Assembly: GCF_051216895.1 (NCBI RefSeq)
Contig: NZ_JBPKAO010000009.1
Span: 62,001 to 126,000 of the forward strand
Direction: 5' to 3'
Length of the DNA stretch: 64,000 bases
From: Aquipuribacter sp051216895
Lineage (GTDB): Bacteria > Actinomycetota > Actinomycetes > Actinomycetales > JBBAYJ01
The position numbers and the translations under genes were made by a program. This document shows positions 1-9,612 of this stretch, in pieces (the stretch's first letter is position 1; each line of letters starts with the position of its first letter). The notes under the pieces were generated by a model, which had not been told where the DNA came from, searched no databases, and was given only the letters and a program-made list of their open reading frames with translations.

Positions 1-113
1 CTCCGGGCCTTCGTCGTCCCGGCGGCGCACGTCGAGCGGGGCCGCGCTGGGCCGTCAGGGCAGACCGCGACGACATCCCCTCGTCGGCGCCCCGGAGCGA
101 GCACCATGGGTCG

Positions 114-1886
114 GTGGCCCAGGTGCTGGCGGGACTGCTGGTCGTGGCGGGCGTGCTGCTCGCCGGTCTCGCGCTGTCCGTGGCCAGGACCCGCGGCGCC
201 CAGGCGGGGCGACCGCTGGCGCTGCTGCTCGTCGCCGCGGCCTGGTGGGGGCTGGCGGGTGCGGTGGAGCTGTCGGTGGCCGACCCGGACGCGCGGGTCG
301 ACTGGGGCGACCTCAAGTACGTCGGCATCGTGCTGGTGCCGCCGGCCTGGTTGGTGTTCGTTCTGCTGTTCACGGGCCGGCGGGCCTGGGTCACCCCGAT
401 GACGACGACCGTCCTCGCCGTCGAGCCGGCGCTGGTGCTGGCGGCCCTCGCCGTCCCCACCACCCACGACCTGTTCCGCTACCTCCCCGAGTCGCAGGTG
501 GGGGAGCCGCTGCCGGTGGTGGCGGTCGGCCCGCTGTTCTGGGTGCACGCGGTCTACGCCTACGTCCTGGTGCTCGTCGCGACGGTGATGTTCGTCCGGG
601 CGCTGCTACGGGCCAGCCGCGCCTACCGCGGGCTGTCCGTCGTCCTGGTGGTGGCGGCCGTGCTGCCCTGGACCGCCAACCTGCTCTTCAACCTGGGGGT
701 CGGGCCCTTCGCCCTGGTGGACCTGACCCCGTTCCTGTTCGTCCTCAGCGGGGCGTTCCTGGTGCACGGGCTGCTGCACGGGCGGCTGATGACGCTGGCC
801 GGGGTGGCGCGCGACGTCGTCGTGGACAGCATGGCCGACGGCGTGCTCGTGGTGGACGCCTTCGACCGCGTCGTCGAGGCCAACCCGGCCGCCCGGGCCC
901 TGCTGGCGCCCGGACGCCCCCCGCTGGGCGTGCCGCTGCCGGAGCTGCTGCCGGGCTACCCGGCCGAGGAGGTGACGGTCGGCGAGGCGGCGGCCGCCCG
1001 GACCGTGGAGGTGCGGCGGCAGCCGCTGCCCGACCGGTCGGGCGCCGACGCCGGGCAGCTGGTCCTGCTGCGCGACGTGACGGCGCGCCGGGCCGCCGAG
1101 GACCAGGTGGCCGTCCTGCTGCGAGAGCGCACGAGGATCGCCCTGGCCCTGGAGACGGCCCTGCGGCCCGCGGCCCTGCCCGCGGTGCCGGGGCTGGTCA
1201 CCGCGGCGCTCTACCGCCCCGCCGGCCGCGGCGAGGAGATCGGCGGCGACTTCTACGAGGTCTTCCCGCTCGGTGACGGTCGCTGGTGCGCCGTGCTGGG
1301 CGACGTGGCGGGCAAGGGCGCCCAGGCCGCGGCCGTGACGGCCCGGGTGCGCTTCACCGTCCGTGCGCTCGCCCCCGGGGCCGGGCGACCGCACCGGATC
1401 GTGCGCCAGGTCAACGCCGCCATGACCGCGGAGGGGGAGGACGACGAGGCCTTCTGCACGTTGGCCCTGGTCGTCCTGCGGCCCCACGCCGGTGGCGTGC
1501 ACGCCGAGATCGCCCTGGCGGGGCACCACCAGCCGCTGCTGCGTCGCGCCGACGGGCGGGTGGAGACCGTGGGTGAGCCGGGTACCGCCCTGGGCCTGCT
1601 GCCGGACCCCGTGGTGGTGTCCACCGCGGTGGAGCTGGCCGCCGGGGACGCGCTCTGCCTGTTCACCGACGGACTCGTCGAGGCCCGGGACGCGTGCGGC
1701 GAGGAGCTGGGCGCGGACCGGGTCGCCGACGTCCTCGCCGCGGTGGACGTCGCGGCCCCCGCGGGCGCCGACACCGTGCTGGACCTGCTGGACAGCTCGG
1801 CCCGGTCGTGGCACGGCGGTGAGCTGACCGACGACGTGGCCGTGCTGCTGCTCAAGGCCGACCCGGGACGGGGGGCCCCGTCCTGA
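114..1886 (+). CDS. 7TM-PAS-PP2C (SpoIIE) phosphatase
   Basis: This 590-residue protein looks like a membrane-bound serine/threonine phosphatase of the SpoIIE/RsbU type, probably acting in a partner-switching (anti-sigma/anti-anti-sigma) pathway. Residues 1-220 form about seven hydrophobic helices resembling the histidine-kinase 7TM sensor region. A PAS-like segment follows (about 232-325, MADGVLVVDAFDRVVEANPA) and then the phosphatase domain (about 360-580) with the metal-binding Asp motifs EIGGDFYEV, LGDVAGKG and the late TDDVAVLLL. The GTG start at 114 is chosen because the frame is open and the first helix begins at once; the ATG at 106 is in another frame. No kinase or anti-sigma gene is adjacent, so the target is unknown. 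The family call is firm and the pathway is inferred. Confidence 0.85.
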   Translation: MAQVLAGLLVVAGVLLAGLALSVARTRGAQAGRPLALLLVAAAWWGLAGAVELSVADPDARVDWGDLKYVGIVLVPPAWLVFVLLFTGRRAWVTPMTTTVLAVEPALVLAALAVPTTHDLFRYLPESQVGEPLPVVAVGPLFWVHAVYAYVLVLVATVMFVRALLRASRAYRGLSVVLVVAAVLPWTANLLFNLGVGPFALVDLTPFLFVLSGAFLVHGLLHGRLMTLAGVARDVVVDSMADGVLVVDAFDRVVEANPAARALLAPGRPPLGVPLPELLPGYPAEEVTVGEAAAARTVEVRRQPLPDRSGADAGQLVLLRDVTARRAAEDQVAVLLRERTRIALALETALRPAALPAVPGLVTAALYRPAGRGEEIGGDFYEVFPLGDGRWCAVLGDVAGKGAQAAAVTARVRFTVRALAPGAGRPHRIVRQVNAAMTAEGEDDEAFCTLALVVLRPHAGGVHAEIALAGHHQPLLRRADGRVETVGEPGTALGLLPDPVVVSTAVELAAGDALCLFTDGLVEARDACGEELGADRVADVLAAVDVAAPAGADTVLDLLDSSARSWHGGELTDDVAVLLLKADPGRGAPS

Positions 1887-1903
1887 CCAATTCGGTCGGA
1901 CGC

Positions 1904-1930
1904 GGGAACAAACCCGCTGCGGCGCCGGTT
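1904..1930 (+). promoter_or_regulatory. Candidate SigR-type promoter (GGGAAC-N18-GTT)
   Basis: GGGAAC at 1904-1909 and GTT at 1928-1930 are separated by exactly 18 nt, the arrangement known for SigR/SigH promoters. The same spacing occurs before sigR (44215) and thioredoxin (26544) in this window. It lies about 80 nt upstream of the Bcr/CflA transporter. The overlapping GCGGG/CCCGC inverted repeat could be incidental. Confidence 0.6.
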
Positions 1931-2011
1931 GCCCCGCTTCGGCGAGGCAGTCCTCGACCCGACGGTCTCCCGAGGCCGCGCCCGGCACGCTCTTTCGACA
2001 GGACAGACGAC

Positions 2012-3328
2012 GTGACTCCACCCGTCCGCAGCAGCACCGCCGCCCACCTGGGCCAGGACCGGCACGACCAGGAGCCCGGGCACGAGGCCCCGTCGGTCGG
2101 GGCCCGCGAGGTCCCGCCCATGGCCCGCACCGCGCTCGTGCTGGGCGCGTTCGTGGCCGTCGGCCCGCTCACCATCGACATGTACCTGCCGGCCCTGCCG
2201 ACCATCGCCAACGAGCTGCAGACCACCGAGGCCGCCGTCCAGCTCACGCTCACCGGCACCCTGGTGGGCCTGGCCCTCGGGCAGCTCGTCATCGGCCCGC
2301 TGTCCGACGCGCTGGGCCGGCGCGGCCCGCTGCTGGCGGGGACGGCGCTGCACGTGCTGGCCTCGCTGCTGATCATGGTCGCGCCGACCATCGAGGTCCT
2401 CGGCGCGCTGCGGGTGCTGCAGGGCGTCGGGACCGCGGCCGGCGCCGTCGTCGCGCTCGCCGTCGTCCGTGACCTGTTCGACGGTCGCGCGGCGGCCACG
2501 ATGCTGTCGCGGCTGTTCCTCGTCATGGGTGCGGCCCCGGTCCTGGCGCCGACCGTCGGCGGCGAGGTGCTGCGCTTCACGTCCTGGCGCGGCATCTTCG
2601 GCCTGCTCGCCGGCTACGGCGTCCTGCTGATCGTCCTCGGCTACGTGGCGCTGCGGGAGACCCTGCCGAAGGAGGCGCGGCGCCCGCTGCGCCTCGGCGC
2701 GACCATGAGCACCTACCGGGAGCTGCTGCGCGACCGCAGCTACGTCGGCCTGGTGCTGGTGGCCGGGCTCACGATGGCGGGGCTGTTCAGCTACGTCGCG
2801 GGGTCGACCTTCGTCTACCAGGGCGAGTTCGGTCTGGACGAGCAGCAGTTCGGGCTGCTGTTCGGGGCCGGGGCGTTCTGGCTGATCGCGGCGACCCAGC
2901 TCAACCCGCTCCTCCTGCGCCGGTACTCCCCGGCCCAGGTGCTGCTCACCGGCACCATCACCGGCACGGTCTCCGGCGCCGGTCTGCTGCTGCTCGCGCT
3001 CACCGGGGCGGGCGGGCTGATCGGTGTCGTCGTCCCGCTCTGGGCGGTCCTGTTCTCGACCGGGCTGGCGCTGCCCAACGCACCCGCGCTGGCGCTGTCC
3101 CGCCACGGCGAGGCGGCCGGCGCGGCGGCGGCGCTGCTCGGCGCGGTCCAGTTCGGCATCGGCGCCGTCGTGTCCCCGCTGGTCGGTGTGCTGGGCAACG
3201 ACGCCGTCGCGATGGGGATCTCGATCCTCGGCGCGCTGGTGCTGGCCACCGTCGTGCTGGTGGTCGTGGTGCGGCCGTGGCAGCTGCCCGACCCCGAGGG
3301 GGCCGAGGCCGTCGCGGCGGCGCACTGA
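2012..3328 (+). CDS. Bcr/CflA family multidrug efflux MFS transporter
   Basis: A 438-residue inner-membrane drug/proton antiporter of the major facilitator superfamily. About twelve hydrophobic helices begin at residue 38, and the Bcr/CflA signature appears in TM1 (GPLTIDMYLPALP) with the loop-2 motif GPLSDALGRRGP. The GTG start at 2012 gives a 36-residue hydrophilic N-terminus; an ATG at 2120, just before TM1, would give a more typical length and cannot be excluded. The gene stands alone and converges on the GGDEF gene 22 nt downstream. A SigR-like promoter upstream suggests induction by thiol-oxidative stress or electrophilic antibiotics, which is an inference. The substrate is unknown. Confidence 0.88.
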   Translation: MTPPVRSSTAAHLGQDRHDQEPGHEAPSVGAREVPPMARTALVLGAFVAVGPLTIDMYLPALPTIANELQTTEAAVQLTLTGTLVGLALGQLVIGPLSDALGRRGPLLAGTALHVLASLLIMVAPTIEVLGALRVLQGVGTAAGAVVALAVVRDLFDGRAAATMLSRLFLVMGAAPVLAPTVGGEVLRFTSWRGIFGLLAGYGVLLIVLGYVALRETLPKEARRPLRLGATMSTYRELLRDRSYVGLVLVAGLTMAGLFSYVAGSTFVYQGEFGLDEQQFGLLFGAGAFWLIAATQLNPLLLRRYSPAQVLLTGTITGTVSGAGLLLLALTGAGGLIGVVVPLWAVLFSTGLALPNAPALALSRHGEAAGAAAALLGAVQFGIGAVVSPLVGVLGNDAVAMGISILGALVLATVVLVVVVRPWQLPDPEGAEAVAAAH

Positions 3329-3350
3329 CGCCGAGGAGGCGACCGTCGGG

Positions 3351-4319
3351 CTACTCCTCGGCGGAGGCGAAGGCCGACGGGGCGCCGCGCCCGACCCGGC
3401 GGGAGCGCTTGTCCTCGAGCATGGCCAGGTCCGCGCGGGTCCAGGTGTCCGCGAGGTCCTCGCCGAGGCGGCGGTGGGCGAGGCCCAGCGAGGCCGGTAC
3501 GTCCGAGTGCTGCAGGTGCAGCCGCAACCGGTCGCCCAGGTGCAGCAGGTCGTTCAGCCCGACGTCCACGGCGAGGACGGTGAACTCGTCCCCGCCGGGG
3601 CGGGCGATCACGTCGTCCGGGCGGCAGCCGGCCACCAGGGCGTGGGCCGCCTGCTGCAGCCGGGTGTCCCCGACGGCATGACCGTGGGTGTCGTTGAGGT
3701 GCTTCAGGCCGTCCAGGTCGACGGCGATCACGCCGGAGCGCCCGCTGCGTCGGGTCGCGACCGCGAGGGCGTCGTCCCAGGCGCGGCGGTTGCCCAGCCC
3801 CGTCAGCGCGTCGGTCCACGAGTGGCGCGCGGCCTCGGTGAGGGCGTCGTCGTGCCGGTCCGCGGCCCGTCCGGCGTCGGCCACCACCGACAGCAGCCGC
3901 CCCAGGACGACCGCGTCCGACGCGGCGGCGGTGATCGTGGGGTCGTCGTGGACGTCGCTGACGCCGCTCAGGCACGCGAGCAGGTCGTCGCCGCCGTCCA
4001 GGCACGACCCGGCGACGGGGACCCCGACGTAGCCCCGTACGCCGGCCCGCGGCTCCGTCGTCGCCGTCAGGTACCTCGGCACCCGCGAGATGTCCGGCGC
4101 CGTCGTGGGTCCGCCGGCCGCCATGGCGAGCGCGAGCGAGCCCAGCCACGGCAGCGTCGCCCCGGTCGGGAACCGTCCCGACCACGGCCCGGCGGACGTC
4201 ACGACCCGCTGGTGCCCGCCGTCGACCTCGGTGACCAGCCAGAGCGCGAGCGGGTGGACCTCGTGCAGGTGCGCCACGGCGATCCGGGCGGCCTGCTCCA
4301 GAGTCGTGCTCACACCCAT
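3351..4319 (-). CDS. GAF-GGDEF diguanylate cyclase
   Basis: A 322-residue cytoplasmic protein expected to make cyclic di-GMP from GTP. The first 150 residues resemble a GAF-type sensor domain. The GGDEF domain occupies about 160-310 with an intact active-site loop, RPGGDEFTVLAVD. Five residues before GGDEF lies RPDD, the RxxD product-inhibition site, so feedback control is likely. No transmembrane segment is seen, so the signal is presumably cytosolic. It is transcribed divergently from the gamma-glutamyltransferase gene. No EAL or HD-GYP gene is nearby, so the output is unknown. The intact motif makes catalytic activity likely. Confidence 0.88.
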   Translation of the reverse strand: MGVSTTLEQAARIAVAHLHEVHPLALWLVTEVDGGHQRVVTSAGPWSGRFPTGATLPWLGSLALAMAAGGPTTAPDISRVPRYLTATTEPRAGVRGYVGVPVAGSCLDGGDDLLACLSGVSDVHDDPTITAAASDAVVLGRLLSVVADAGRAADRHDDALTEAARHSWTDALTGLGNRRAWDDALAVATRRSGRSGVIAVDLDGLKHLNDTHGHAVGDTRLQQAAHALVAGCRPDDVIARPGGDEFTVLAVDVGLNDLLHLGDRLRLHLQHSDVPASLGLAHRRLGEDLADTWTRADLAMLEDKRSRRVGRGAPSAFASAEE

Positions 4320-4559
4320 GGCTCGCTCCCAGGATCACCCGACGTCATGACGTCACCGGGTCCGGGGCGACACGGGCCATCGCGTGGACCGTGCTCGCGA
4401 GCCTAGCGCGGCGGCTCGCCCGTGCCGGCGCATGACGCCTCACCCAGGGCGGGGTCGTCCGCGGCGATCCGGTCGCGGTGGTGACCCGTGGACCGTTGCC
4501 CTGTCCGGTTCGTCCTGTCTAGGGTCGTCCGCACCACCCCTCCAGCGTCGGAGCCCACC

Positions 4560-6347
4560 GTGAAGCGATCCCCCCGTCCGGTCGTCACCGTCCTGCTCGC
4601 CGCCGTGCCGCTCGTGGTCGGGACCGTCGTCCTGGCCCCCGCCGCCACGGGTGCGCCCCGGGAACGGGCCAAGGTGCCGGTGGCCGTCGGCACCGGCGGA
4701 GCGGTGTCCACGGTCGACGCCGAGGCCACCCGGGTCGGCATCGGCGTGCTCCGGGCCGGCGGCAACGCCGTCGACGCGGCGGTCGCGTCGGCGGCCGCGC
4801 TCGGCGTGACCGAGCCGTACTCCGCCGGTATCGGCGGGGGCGGGTTCTTCGTCTACTACGAGGCCGCCACCGGGGAGGTGCACACCATCGACGGTCGGGA
4901 GACCGCGCCCCAGGCGATGCGCCCGGACTCCTTCGTGGAGGACGGCGTGCCCGTCCCGTTCGGCGAGGCGGTGTCCTCCGGGCTGTCCGTCGGTGTCCCG
5001 GGCACGCCCGAGACGTGGGACGTCGCCCTGCAGCGGTGGGGCACCCTGGACCTGGGGCAGGCGCTGCGGCCGGCGTCCCGGCTGGCCCGCAGCGGCTTCT
5101 ACGTCGACCAGACCTTCCGCGACCAGACCGCGGCCAACGCGTCCCGCTTCGACGACTTCACCTCCACCGCCGAGCTGTTCCTGCCCGGCGGCGCGCCGCA
5201 CCCGGTCGGGTCCTGGTTCCGCAACCGCGACCTGGCCGACACCTACGACCTGATGGCCCGCGAGGGCGTCGACGTGCTCTACCGCGGCGAGGTCGCGCAG
5301 GACGTGGTCGCGACCGTGCAGGACCCGCCCGTCGCCCCGGGCGTGACACGCACCGTCCGCAGCGGGCTGATGGAGCTGTCCGACCTGGCGGACTACACCG
5401 CGCCGCTGCGCGAGCCGACCGTCGTCGGCTACCGCGGTCTCGACGTGTACGGCATGGCTCCGCCGTCCTCGGGCGGGTCCACCGTGGGCCAGGCGCTCAA
5501 CATCATGGAGGCGCTGCCGGCGACCGCGTCGAGGACCCAGGTGGAGCACCACTACCTGGAGGCGTCCGCGCTGGCCTTCGCCGACCGCAACCGCTACGTC
5601 GGGGACAGCGACGTCGTCGACGTGCCCCTGGCCGAGCTGCTCTCCGAGGGGTTCGCCGCGGAGCGGGCCTGCCTGGTGCGGCCCGACGCGGCCCTGGTGA
5701 AGCCCGTCGCGCCGGGGGTCCCGGACGGGGACTACTCCGGCTGCGGCCAGCGCGGTGCGGTCGGTCTCGACCAGCCGACCGGGCAGTCCACGACGCACCT
5801 GACCACGGCCGACGCCGACGGCAACGTCGTGGCGTACACGCTGACCATCGAGCAGACCGGCGGCTCGGGGATCGTGGTGCCGGGACGCGGGTTCCTGCTC
5901 AACAACGAGCTGACCGACTTCAACTTCACCGACACCCAGGGCGGCGTCGACCCCAACCTGCCCGGCCCGGGCAAGCGGCCCCGCAGCTCGATGGCGCCGA
6001 CCATCGTCCTGGCCGACGGCGAACCGCTGATGGCGCTGGGCTCGCCCGGGGGCGCGACCATCATCACCACGGTGCTGCAGACGGTCGTCAACCGGGTCGA
6101 CCTGGGGATGTCGCTGCCGGACGCGCTGGCCGCGCCGCGCGCCTCCCAGCGCAACACCGCGAGCGTGCAGGCCGAGCCGGGCTTCGACCGCACGGCCCTG
6201 GCGGGGCTCGGGCACATATTCACCAGCACGGCCGAGATCGGGGCGGCCACGGGCATCGAGCTGCTGCCCGACGGCCGGTTCCAGGCGGTGGCCGAACCCG
6301 TCCGGCGCGGCGGCGGCAGCGCGATGGTGGTGCAGGCCCGGCCCTGA
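4560..6347 (+). CDS. ggt: Gamma-glutamyltransferase, secreted
   Basis: A 595-residue precursor of gamma-glutamyltranspeptidase, which hydrolyses glutathione-like gamma-glutamyl bonds or transfers the glutamyl group. The GTG at 4560 begins a clear signal peptide (KRSPRP then a hydrophobic run ending near PAATGAPR), preferred over the upstream ATG at 4488, which adds 24 non-signal residues. The self-processing nucleophile threonine is in the QSTTHLTTADADGN segment (about residue 412), and the substrate-binding GSPGGATI motif follows. Mycothiol is the likely thiol of this host, so the substrate may be other gamma-glutamyl peptides. The gene stands alone, 59 nt before the RelA/SpoT-domain gene. 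Confidence 0.9.
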   Translation: MKRSPRPVVTVLLAAVPLVVGTVVLAPAATGAPRERAKVPVAVGTGGAVSTVDAEATRVGIGVLRAGGNAVDAAVASAAALGVTEPYSAGIGGGGFFVYYEAATGEVHTIDGRETAPQAMRPDSFVEDGVPVPFGEAVSSGLSVGVPGTPETWDVALQRWGTLDLGQALRPASRLARSGFYVDQTFRDQTAANASRFDDFTSTAELFLPGGAPHPVGSWFRNRDLADTYDLMAREGVDVLYRGEVAQDVVATVQDPPVAPGVTRTVRSGLMELSDLADYTAPLREPTVVGYRGLDVYGMAPPSSGGSTVGQALNIMEALPATASRTQVEHHYLEASALAFADRNRYVGDSDVVDVPLAELLSEGFAAERACLVRPDAALVKPVAPGVPDGDYSGCGQRGAVGLDQPTGQSTTHLTTADADGNVVAYTLTIEQTGGSGIVVPGRGFLLNNELTDFNFTDTQGGVDPNLPGPGKRPRSSMAPTIVLADGEPLMALGSPGGATIITTVLQTVVNRVDLGMSLPDALAAPRASQRNTASVQAEPGFDRTALAGLGHIFTSTAEIGAATGIELLPDGRFQAVAEPVRRGGGSAMVVQARP

Positions 6348-6406
6348 GTGCCCTCGGCGGTCCCGGCCCCCGGTCGGCACCCAGGTGGATGGGCCAGGGT
6401 GGGTGC

Positions 6407-7240
6407 ATGACGCCGGACGCGCTGCTCGACGACCTCGACCCCGCCCCGCCCGAGCCCCCCGCCGCACCGCCGACGCTCGACGAGCTGGTGCAGCTACGGG
6501 CGGACTTCGCCCGCTTCATGCTGCAGTACCAGTTCGGCATCCGGGAGATGACGACCAAGATCGAGATCCTCCGCGAGGAGTTCCTGCACCTGCACGAGCA
6601 CAACCCGATCGAGCACGTCAGCGCCCGGCTCAAGACCCCCGAGTCGATCATCGACAAGGTGGCGCGCAAGGGCTGCGACCCGTCGTTCGACGCGATCCGG
6701 GAGAGCATCACCGACATCGCCGGGATGCGGGTCACCTGTGCGTTCGTGTCCGACGTCTACCGGATGGCCGACATGCTCGCCCGGCAGGGCGACCTGACGG
6801 TGCTGACGGTCAAGGACTACGTGGCCCACCCCAAGCCCAACGGCTACCGCAGCCTGCACCTGCTGGTCCAGGTCCCGGTGTTCCTGTCGGACGCGACCAT
6901 CCCCGTGACGGTCGAGCTGCAGCTGCGGACCATCGCGATGGACTTCTGGGCCAGCCTGGAGCACAAGATCCACTACAAGTACGACCGCGAGGTGCCGGCC
7001 GACGTGCTCGACGGGTTGCGCCGCTCCGCCGGGACGGCGGCCGAGCTGGACACGCTGATGGAGGACCTGCACCACCGGGTGCACGGCGACCGGCCGACCG
7101 GCCCCCGGCGCGGCGACCCGATCGTGCCCTCCGACGTCGCGCTGGAGCACCTGCGCCGGATCCGGGACGCCGACCGCTGGGCCGCAGGGACGACTCCGCG
7201 GGGCGAGGACACCTCCGGCGGTCCGACGCCGTATGGTTGA
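6407..7240 (+). CDS. RelA/SpoT-domain small alarmone synthetase-like protein
   Basis: A 277-residue protein with only the (p)ppGpp synthetase domain of the RelA/SpoT family and no HD hydrolase, TGS or ACT domain, so it resembles the YjbM/YwaC-type small alarmone synthetases. Key family elements are ITDIAGMRVTCAFVSDVY, the G-loop-like HPKPNGYRSLHLLV and the ELQLRTIAMDFWASLEHKI segment. The product would be ppGpp/pppGpp or pGpp from GTP/GDP/GMP and ATP. The ATG at 6407 was picked because upstream frame sequence belongs to the ggt antisense context and the proline-rich N-terminus starts there. A full-length Rel is not in this window. Confidence 0.88.
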   Translation: MTPDALLDDLDPAPPEPPAAPPTLDELVQLRADFARFMLQYQFGIREMTTKIEILREEFLHLHEHNPIEHVSARLKTPESIIDKVARKGCDPSFDAIRESITDIAGMRVTCAFVSDVYRMADMLARQGDLTVLTVKDYVAHPKPNGYRSLHLLVQVPVFLSDATIPVTVELQLRTIAMDFWASLEHKIHYKYDREVPADVLDGLRRSAGTAAELDTLMEDLHHRVHGDRPTGPRRGDPIVPSDVALEHLRRIRDADRWAAGTTPRGEDTSGGPTPYG

Positions 7241-7368
7241 CCCCGGTCGGGGTCGAGCACCCCGGTCGAGGGTCGGTCCGGTCCGCGTGACGCGGGTCCC
7301 GACCCAGAGCGTCGCGCCGATTGCCCGTGCGTCCGGCAGCGGTCACGACCGCCCAGGTCCTGCCTCAC

Positions 7369-7386
7369 GGCCCGCGTCCGCGGGCC
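7369..7386. other. GC-rich hairpin in 224-bp intergenic region
   Basis: GGCCCGCG and CGCGGGCC form a perfect 8-bp stem with a 2-nt turn, between the alarmone synthetase gene and the SNF2 helicase gene. It may end transcription from the upstream gene. There is no T-run, and nothing else is recognisable in this gap. Confidence 0.3.
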
Positions 7387-7464
7387 GGGGGCACGGTCGC
7401 TCGAGCACCGCCGCGCAGGACAGACGCGCGGCACGTGCCGGGGTGATGCGAGGAGGAGGAGTCA

Positions 7465-9612
7465 GTGGCTCGACGAAGCCAGCGCGGGTCCGGCGGCACC
7501 GCCACCCGCGACGCGCGAGGTGGACGGACCGAGTCCCAGGGGTTGATCCCCGCCCTGGCGCGCGCCGTGCGCGACGTCGAGACCCGGGTCCGCCGTGGAC
7601 CGCTGACCTCCTCCGGGCGGACCACGTTCCAGGTCGTGGCGCTGCTGGTGCGCGACGAGCGGGCCCGGGCCAAGGCCGACGACACCCTGGGTGAGGCCCG
7701 ACGCAACGAGCTGCTGAAGCGTCTGGACGGCGTGGCCACCGCGCTGGCCCGGACCGCCGCCCGCGACACCACGCTGCTGTCGCTGCTGGCCGACGACGCC
7801 GAGGTGACCTTCGAGGCCCGCGAGCTCAAGCGCGAGATGATGCTGGCCGCCGGGATGGAGGCCCCGCCCGAGGAGCGAGCCGCCCCGTCGGCGGCGCAGC
7901 CGGACCCCACCGCCGAGCGCCGGGTGGTGCCGCGGTCGGTCATCTCCCGCCAGCTGTCCAACCCGTTCCTCGTCCCGGACTTCTCGACCCCCGTGACGCG
8001 TGAGCCCCGCCCCAGCCACCTCAGCGACTGGGAGCTCCTCAGCCCGCTGTTCCGCGCGTTCGAGGAGGGTGGGGCGTCCTCGTGCATGGACCTGCCGGAG
8101 CCCACCTCGTTGCAGGCGCCGGGCGGCCACGTGCTGATGCGCCACCAGGCCCAGCTGGTGGCGGCCGCGGCGGCGGGGCACCGGACGTTCCTGCTCGCCG
8201 ACGAGCCGGGCCTGGGCAAGACGGCCCAGGCCCTGCTGGCCGCGCAGGCGGCCAAGGCCTACCCGCTGCTGGTGGTCGTGCCCAACGTGGTCAAGACCAA
8301 CTGGGCCCGCGAGACCGAGATGTGGACGCCGGGCCACCCGGTCACCGTGGTCCACGGCGACGGCGACACCGTGGACGGCTTCGCCGACGTCGTGGTGGTC
8401 AACTACGAGATCCTCGACCGGCACGTGGGGTGGCTCGGTGACCTGGGCTTCCGCGGCATGGTCGTCGACGAGGCGCACTTCATCAAGAACAAGTCGTCCC
8501 AGCGCTCCCGCCACGTGCTCCAGGTGGCCGACCGCATCCGCAGCCGCACCGTCAACCCGCTGATGATGGCCCTGACGGGCACCCCGCTGATCAACGACAT
8601 CGAGGACTTCCGGGCCATCTGGCAGCTGCTCGGCTGGATCGACGACAAGAAGCCGCGGGCGGACCTGATGCACGCCCTGGTCGAGACCGGCCTGACCCCG
8701 GTCGACCCCGGCTTCCGGCCCGCCGCGCGGGCCAGCGTGATCGACCTCGGCATCGTCCGTCGCCGCAAGGTCGACGTCGCCGCCGACATCCCCGCCCGCC
8801 GCGTCGCCGACCTGCCGGTCGAGCTCGACGGCGAGGCCGGTCGCTCGATCCGGGCGGCCGAGCGCGAGCTGGCGCGGCGGATGGTGCAGCGCTACGACAC
8901 CGCGCTCGCGACCCGCAGCTCGGGCCCGCTCGTGGGCGCGGGCGCGGACAGCAGCGACGTGGCCGACGGCATCGACCACGACCTCGTCCGCCTGGTGGCG
9001 CGCTGGGAGCGGGACGAGGCCGCCAAGGCCGAGTCCGGCGAGAACGTGTTCAGCATGATGCGCCGCATCGGCCAGGCCAAGGCCGGGCTGGCCGCGGACT
9101 ACACGGCCCAGCTGGCCCACAGCGTCGGCAAGGTCGTCTTCTTCGCCAAGCACGTCGACGTCATGGACATCGCCGAGCAGACCTTCGCCCAGCGCGGCAT
9201 CCGCTACACCTCGATCCGGGGCGACCAGACCCGGACGGTGCGCCAGCGCAACGTCGACGCGTTCGTCTCCGACCCGGAGGTCGCCGTGGCCGTGTGCTCG
9301 CTGACCGCGGCGGGCGTCGGGCTCAACCTGCAGGTGGCCTCCGACGTCGTGCTGGCCGAGCTGTCCTGGACCGACGCCGAGCAGACCCAGGCCATCGACC
9401 GGGTGCACCGGATCGGCCAGGACCGTCCGGTGACCGCCTGGCGCGTCATCGCCGCACAGACGGTGGACGCGCGTATCGCCACGCTGATCGACGGCAAGGC
9501 CGGGCTCGCCGCACGCGCCCTGGACGGGTCGGACGAGGCGGTGTCGTCCTCGGCCGACGTGCAGCTGGACGCGCTCGCGCTGCTGCTCAGCGACGCCCTG
9601 CGGGCCCGCTGA
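7465..9612 (+). CDS. SNF2-family DEAD/DEAH helicase
   Basis: A 715-residue superfamily 2 ATPase. Walker A is in DEPGLGKTAQALL (about residue 248), the Walker B box is VVDEAHFIKN (about 332), and the C-terminal helicase half ends with a motif VI-like segment, QTQAIDRVHRIGQDRPV, typical of SNF2 proteins. The first 220 residues have no recognised domain. SNF2 proteins move along duplex DNA and remodel protein-DNA contacts; the bacterial role is unclear. The GTG at 7465 sits behind a strong AGGAGGAG site. No restriction, nuclease or defence partner is adjacent, so I do not call it a defence gene. The last 26 nt overlap the converging stress-protein gene. Confidence 0.85.
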   Translation: MARRSQRGSGGTATRDARGGRTESQGLIPALARAVRDVETRVRRGPLTSSGRTTFQVVALLVRDERARAKADDTLGEARRNELLKRLDGVATALARTAARDTTLLSLLADDAEVTFEARELKREMMLAAGMEAPPEERAAPSAAQPDPTAERRVVPRSVISRQLSNPFLVPDFSTPVTREPRPSHLSDWELLSPLFRAFEEGGASSCMDLPEPTSLQAPGGHVLMRHQAQLVAAAAAGHRTFLLADEPGLGKTAQALLAAQAAKAYPLLVVVPNVVKTNWARETEMWTPGHPVTVVHGDGDTVDGFADVVVVNYEILDRHVGWLGDLGFRGMVVDEAHFIKNKSSQRSRHVLQVADRIRSRTVNPLMMALTGTPLINDIEDFRAIWQLLGWIDDKKPRADLMHALVETGLTPVDPGFRPAARASVIDLGIVRRRKVDVAADIPARRVADLPVELDGEAGRSIRAAERELARRMVQRYDTALATRSSGPLVGAGADSSDVADGIDHDLVRLVARWERDEAAKAESGENVFSMMRRIGQAKAGLAADYTAQLAHSVGKVVFFAKHVDVMDIAEQTFAQRGIRYTSIRGDQTRTVRQRNVDAFVSDPEVAVAVCSLTAAGVGLNLQVASDVVLAELSWTDAEQTQAIDRVHRIGQDRPVTAWRVIAAQTVDARIATLIDGKAGLAARALDGSDEAVSSSADVQLDALALLLSDALRAR

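Noticed and set aside
1..113. Possible end of an upstream gene
   Set aside because: No reading frame here is supported by a recognisable motif and the sequence is too short to judge.
4488..4559. Upstream ATG start of gamma-glutamyltransferase
   Set aside because: It would place 24 extra residues before a normal signal peptide; the GTG at 4560 starts the signal peptide directly.
7465..9612. SNF2 helicase as part of a defence system
   Set aside because: There is no nuclease, methylase or other defence gene next to it, and neighbours are a stress protein and an alarmone synthetase.
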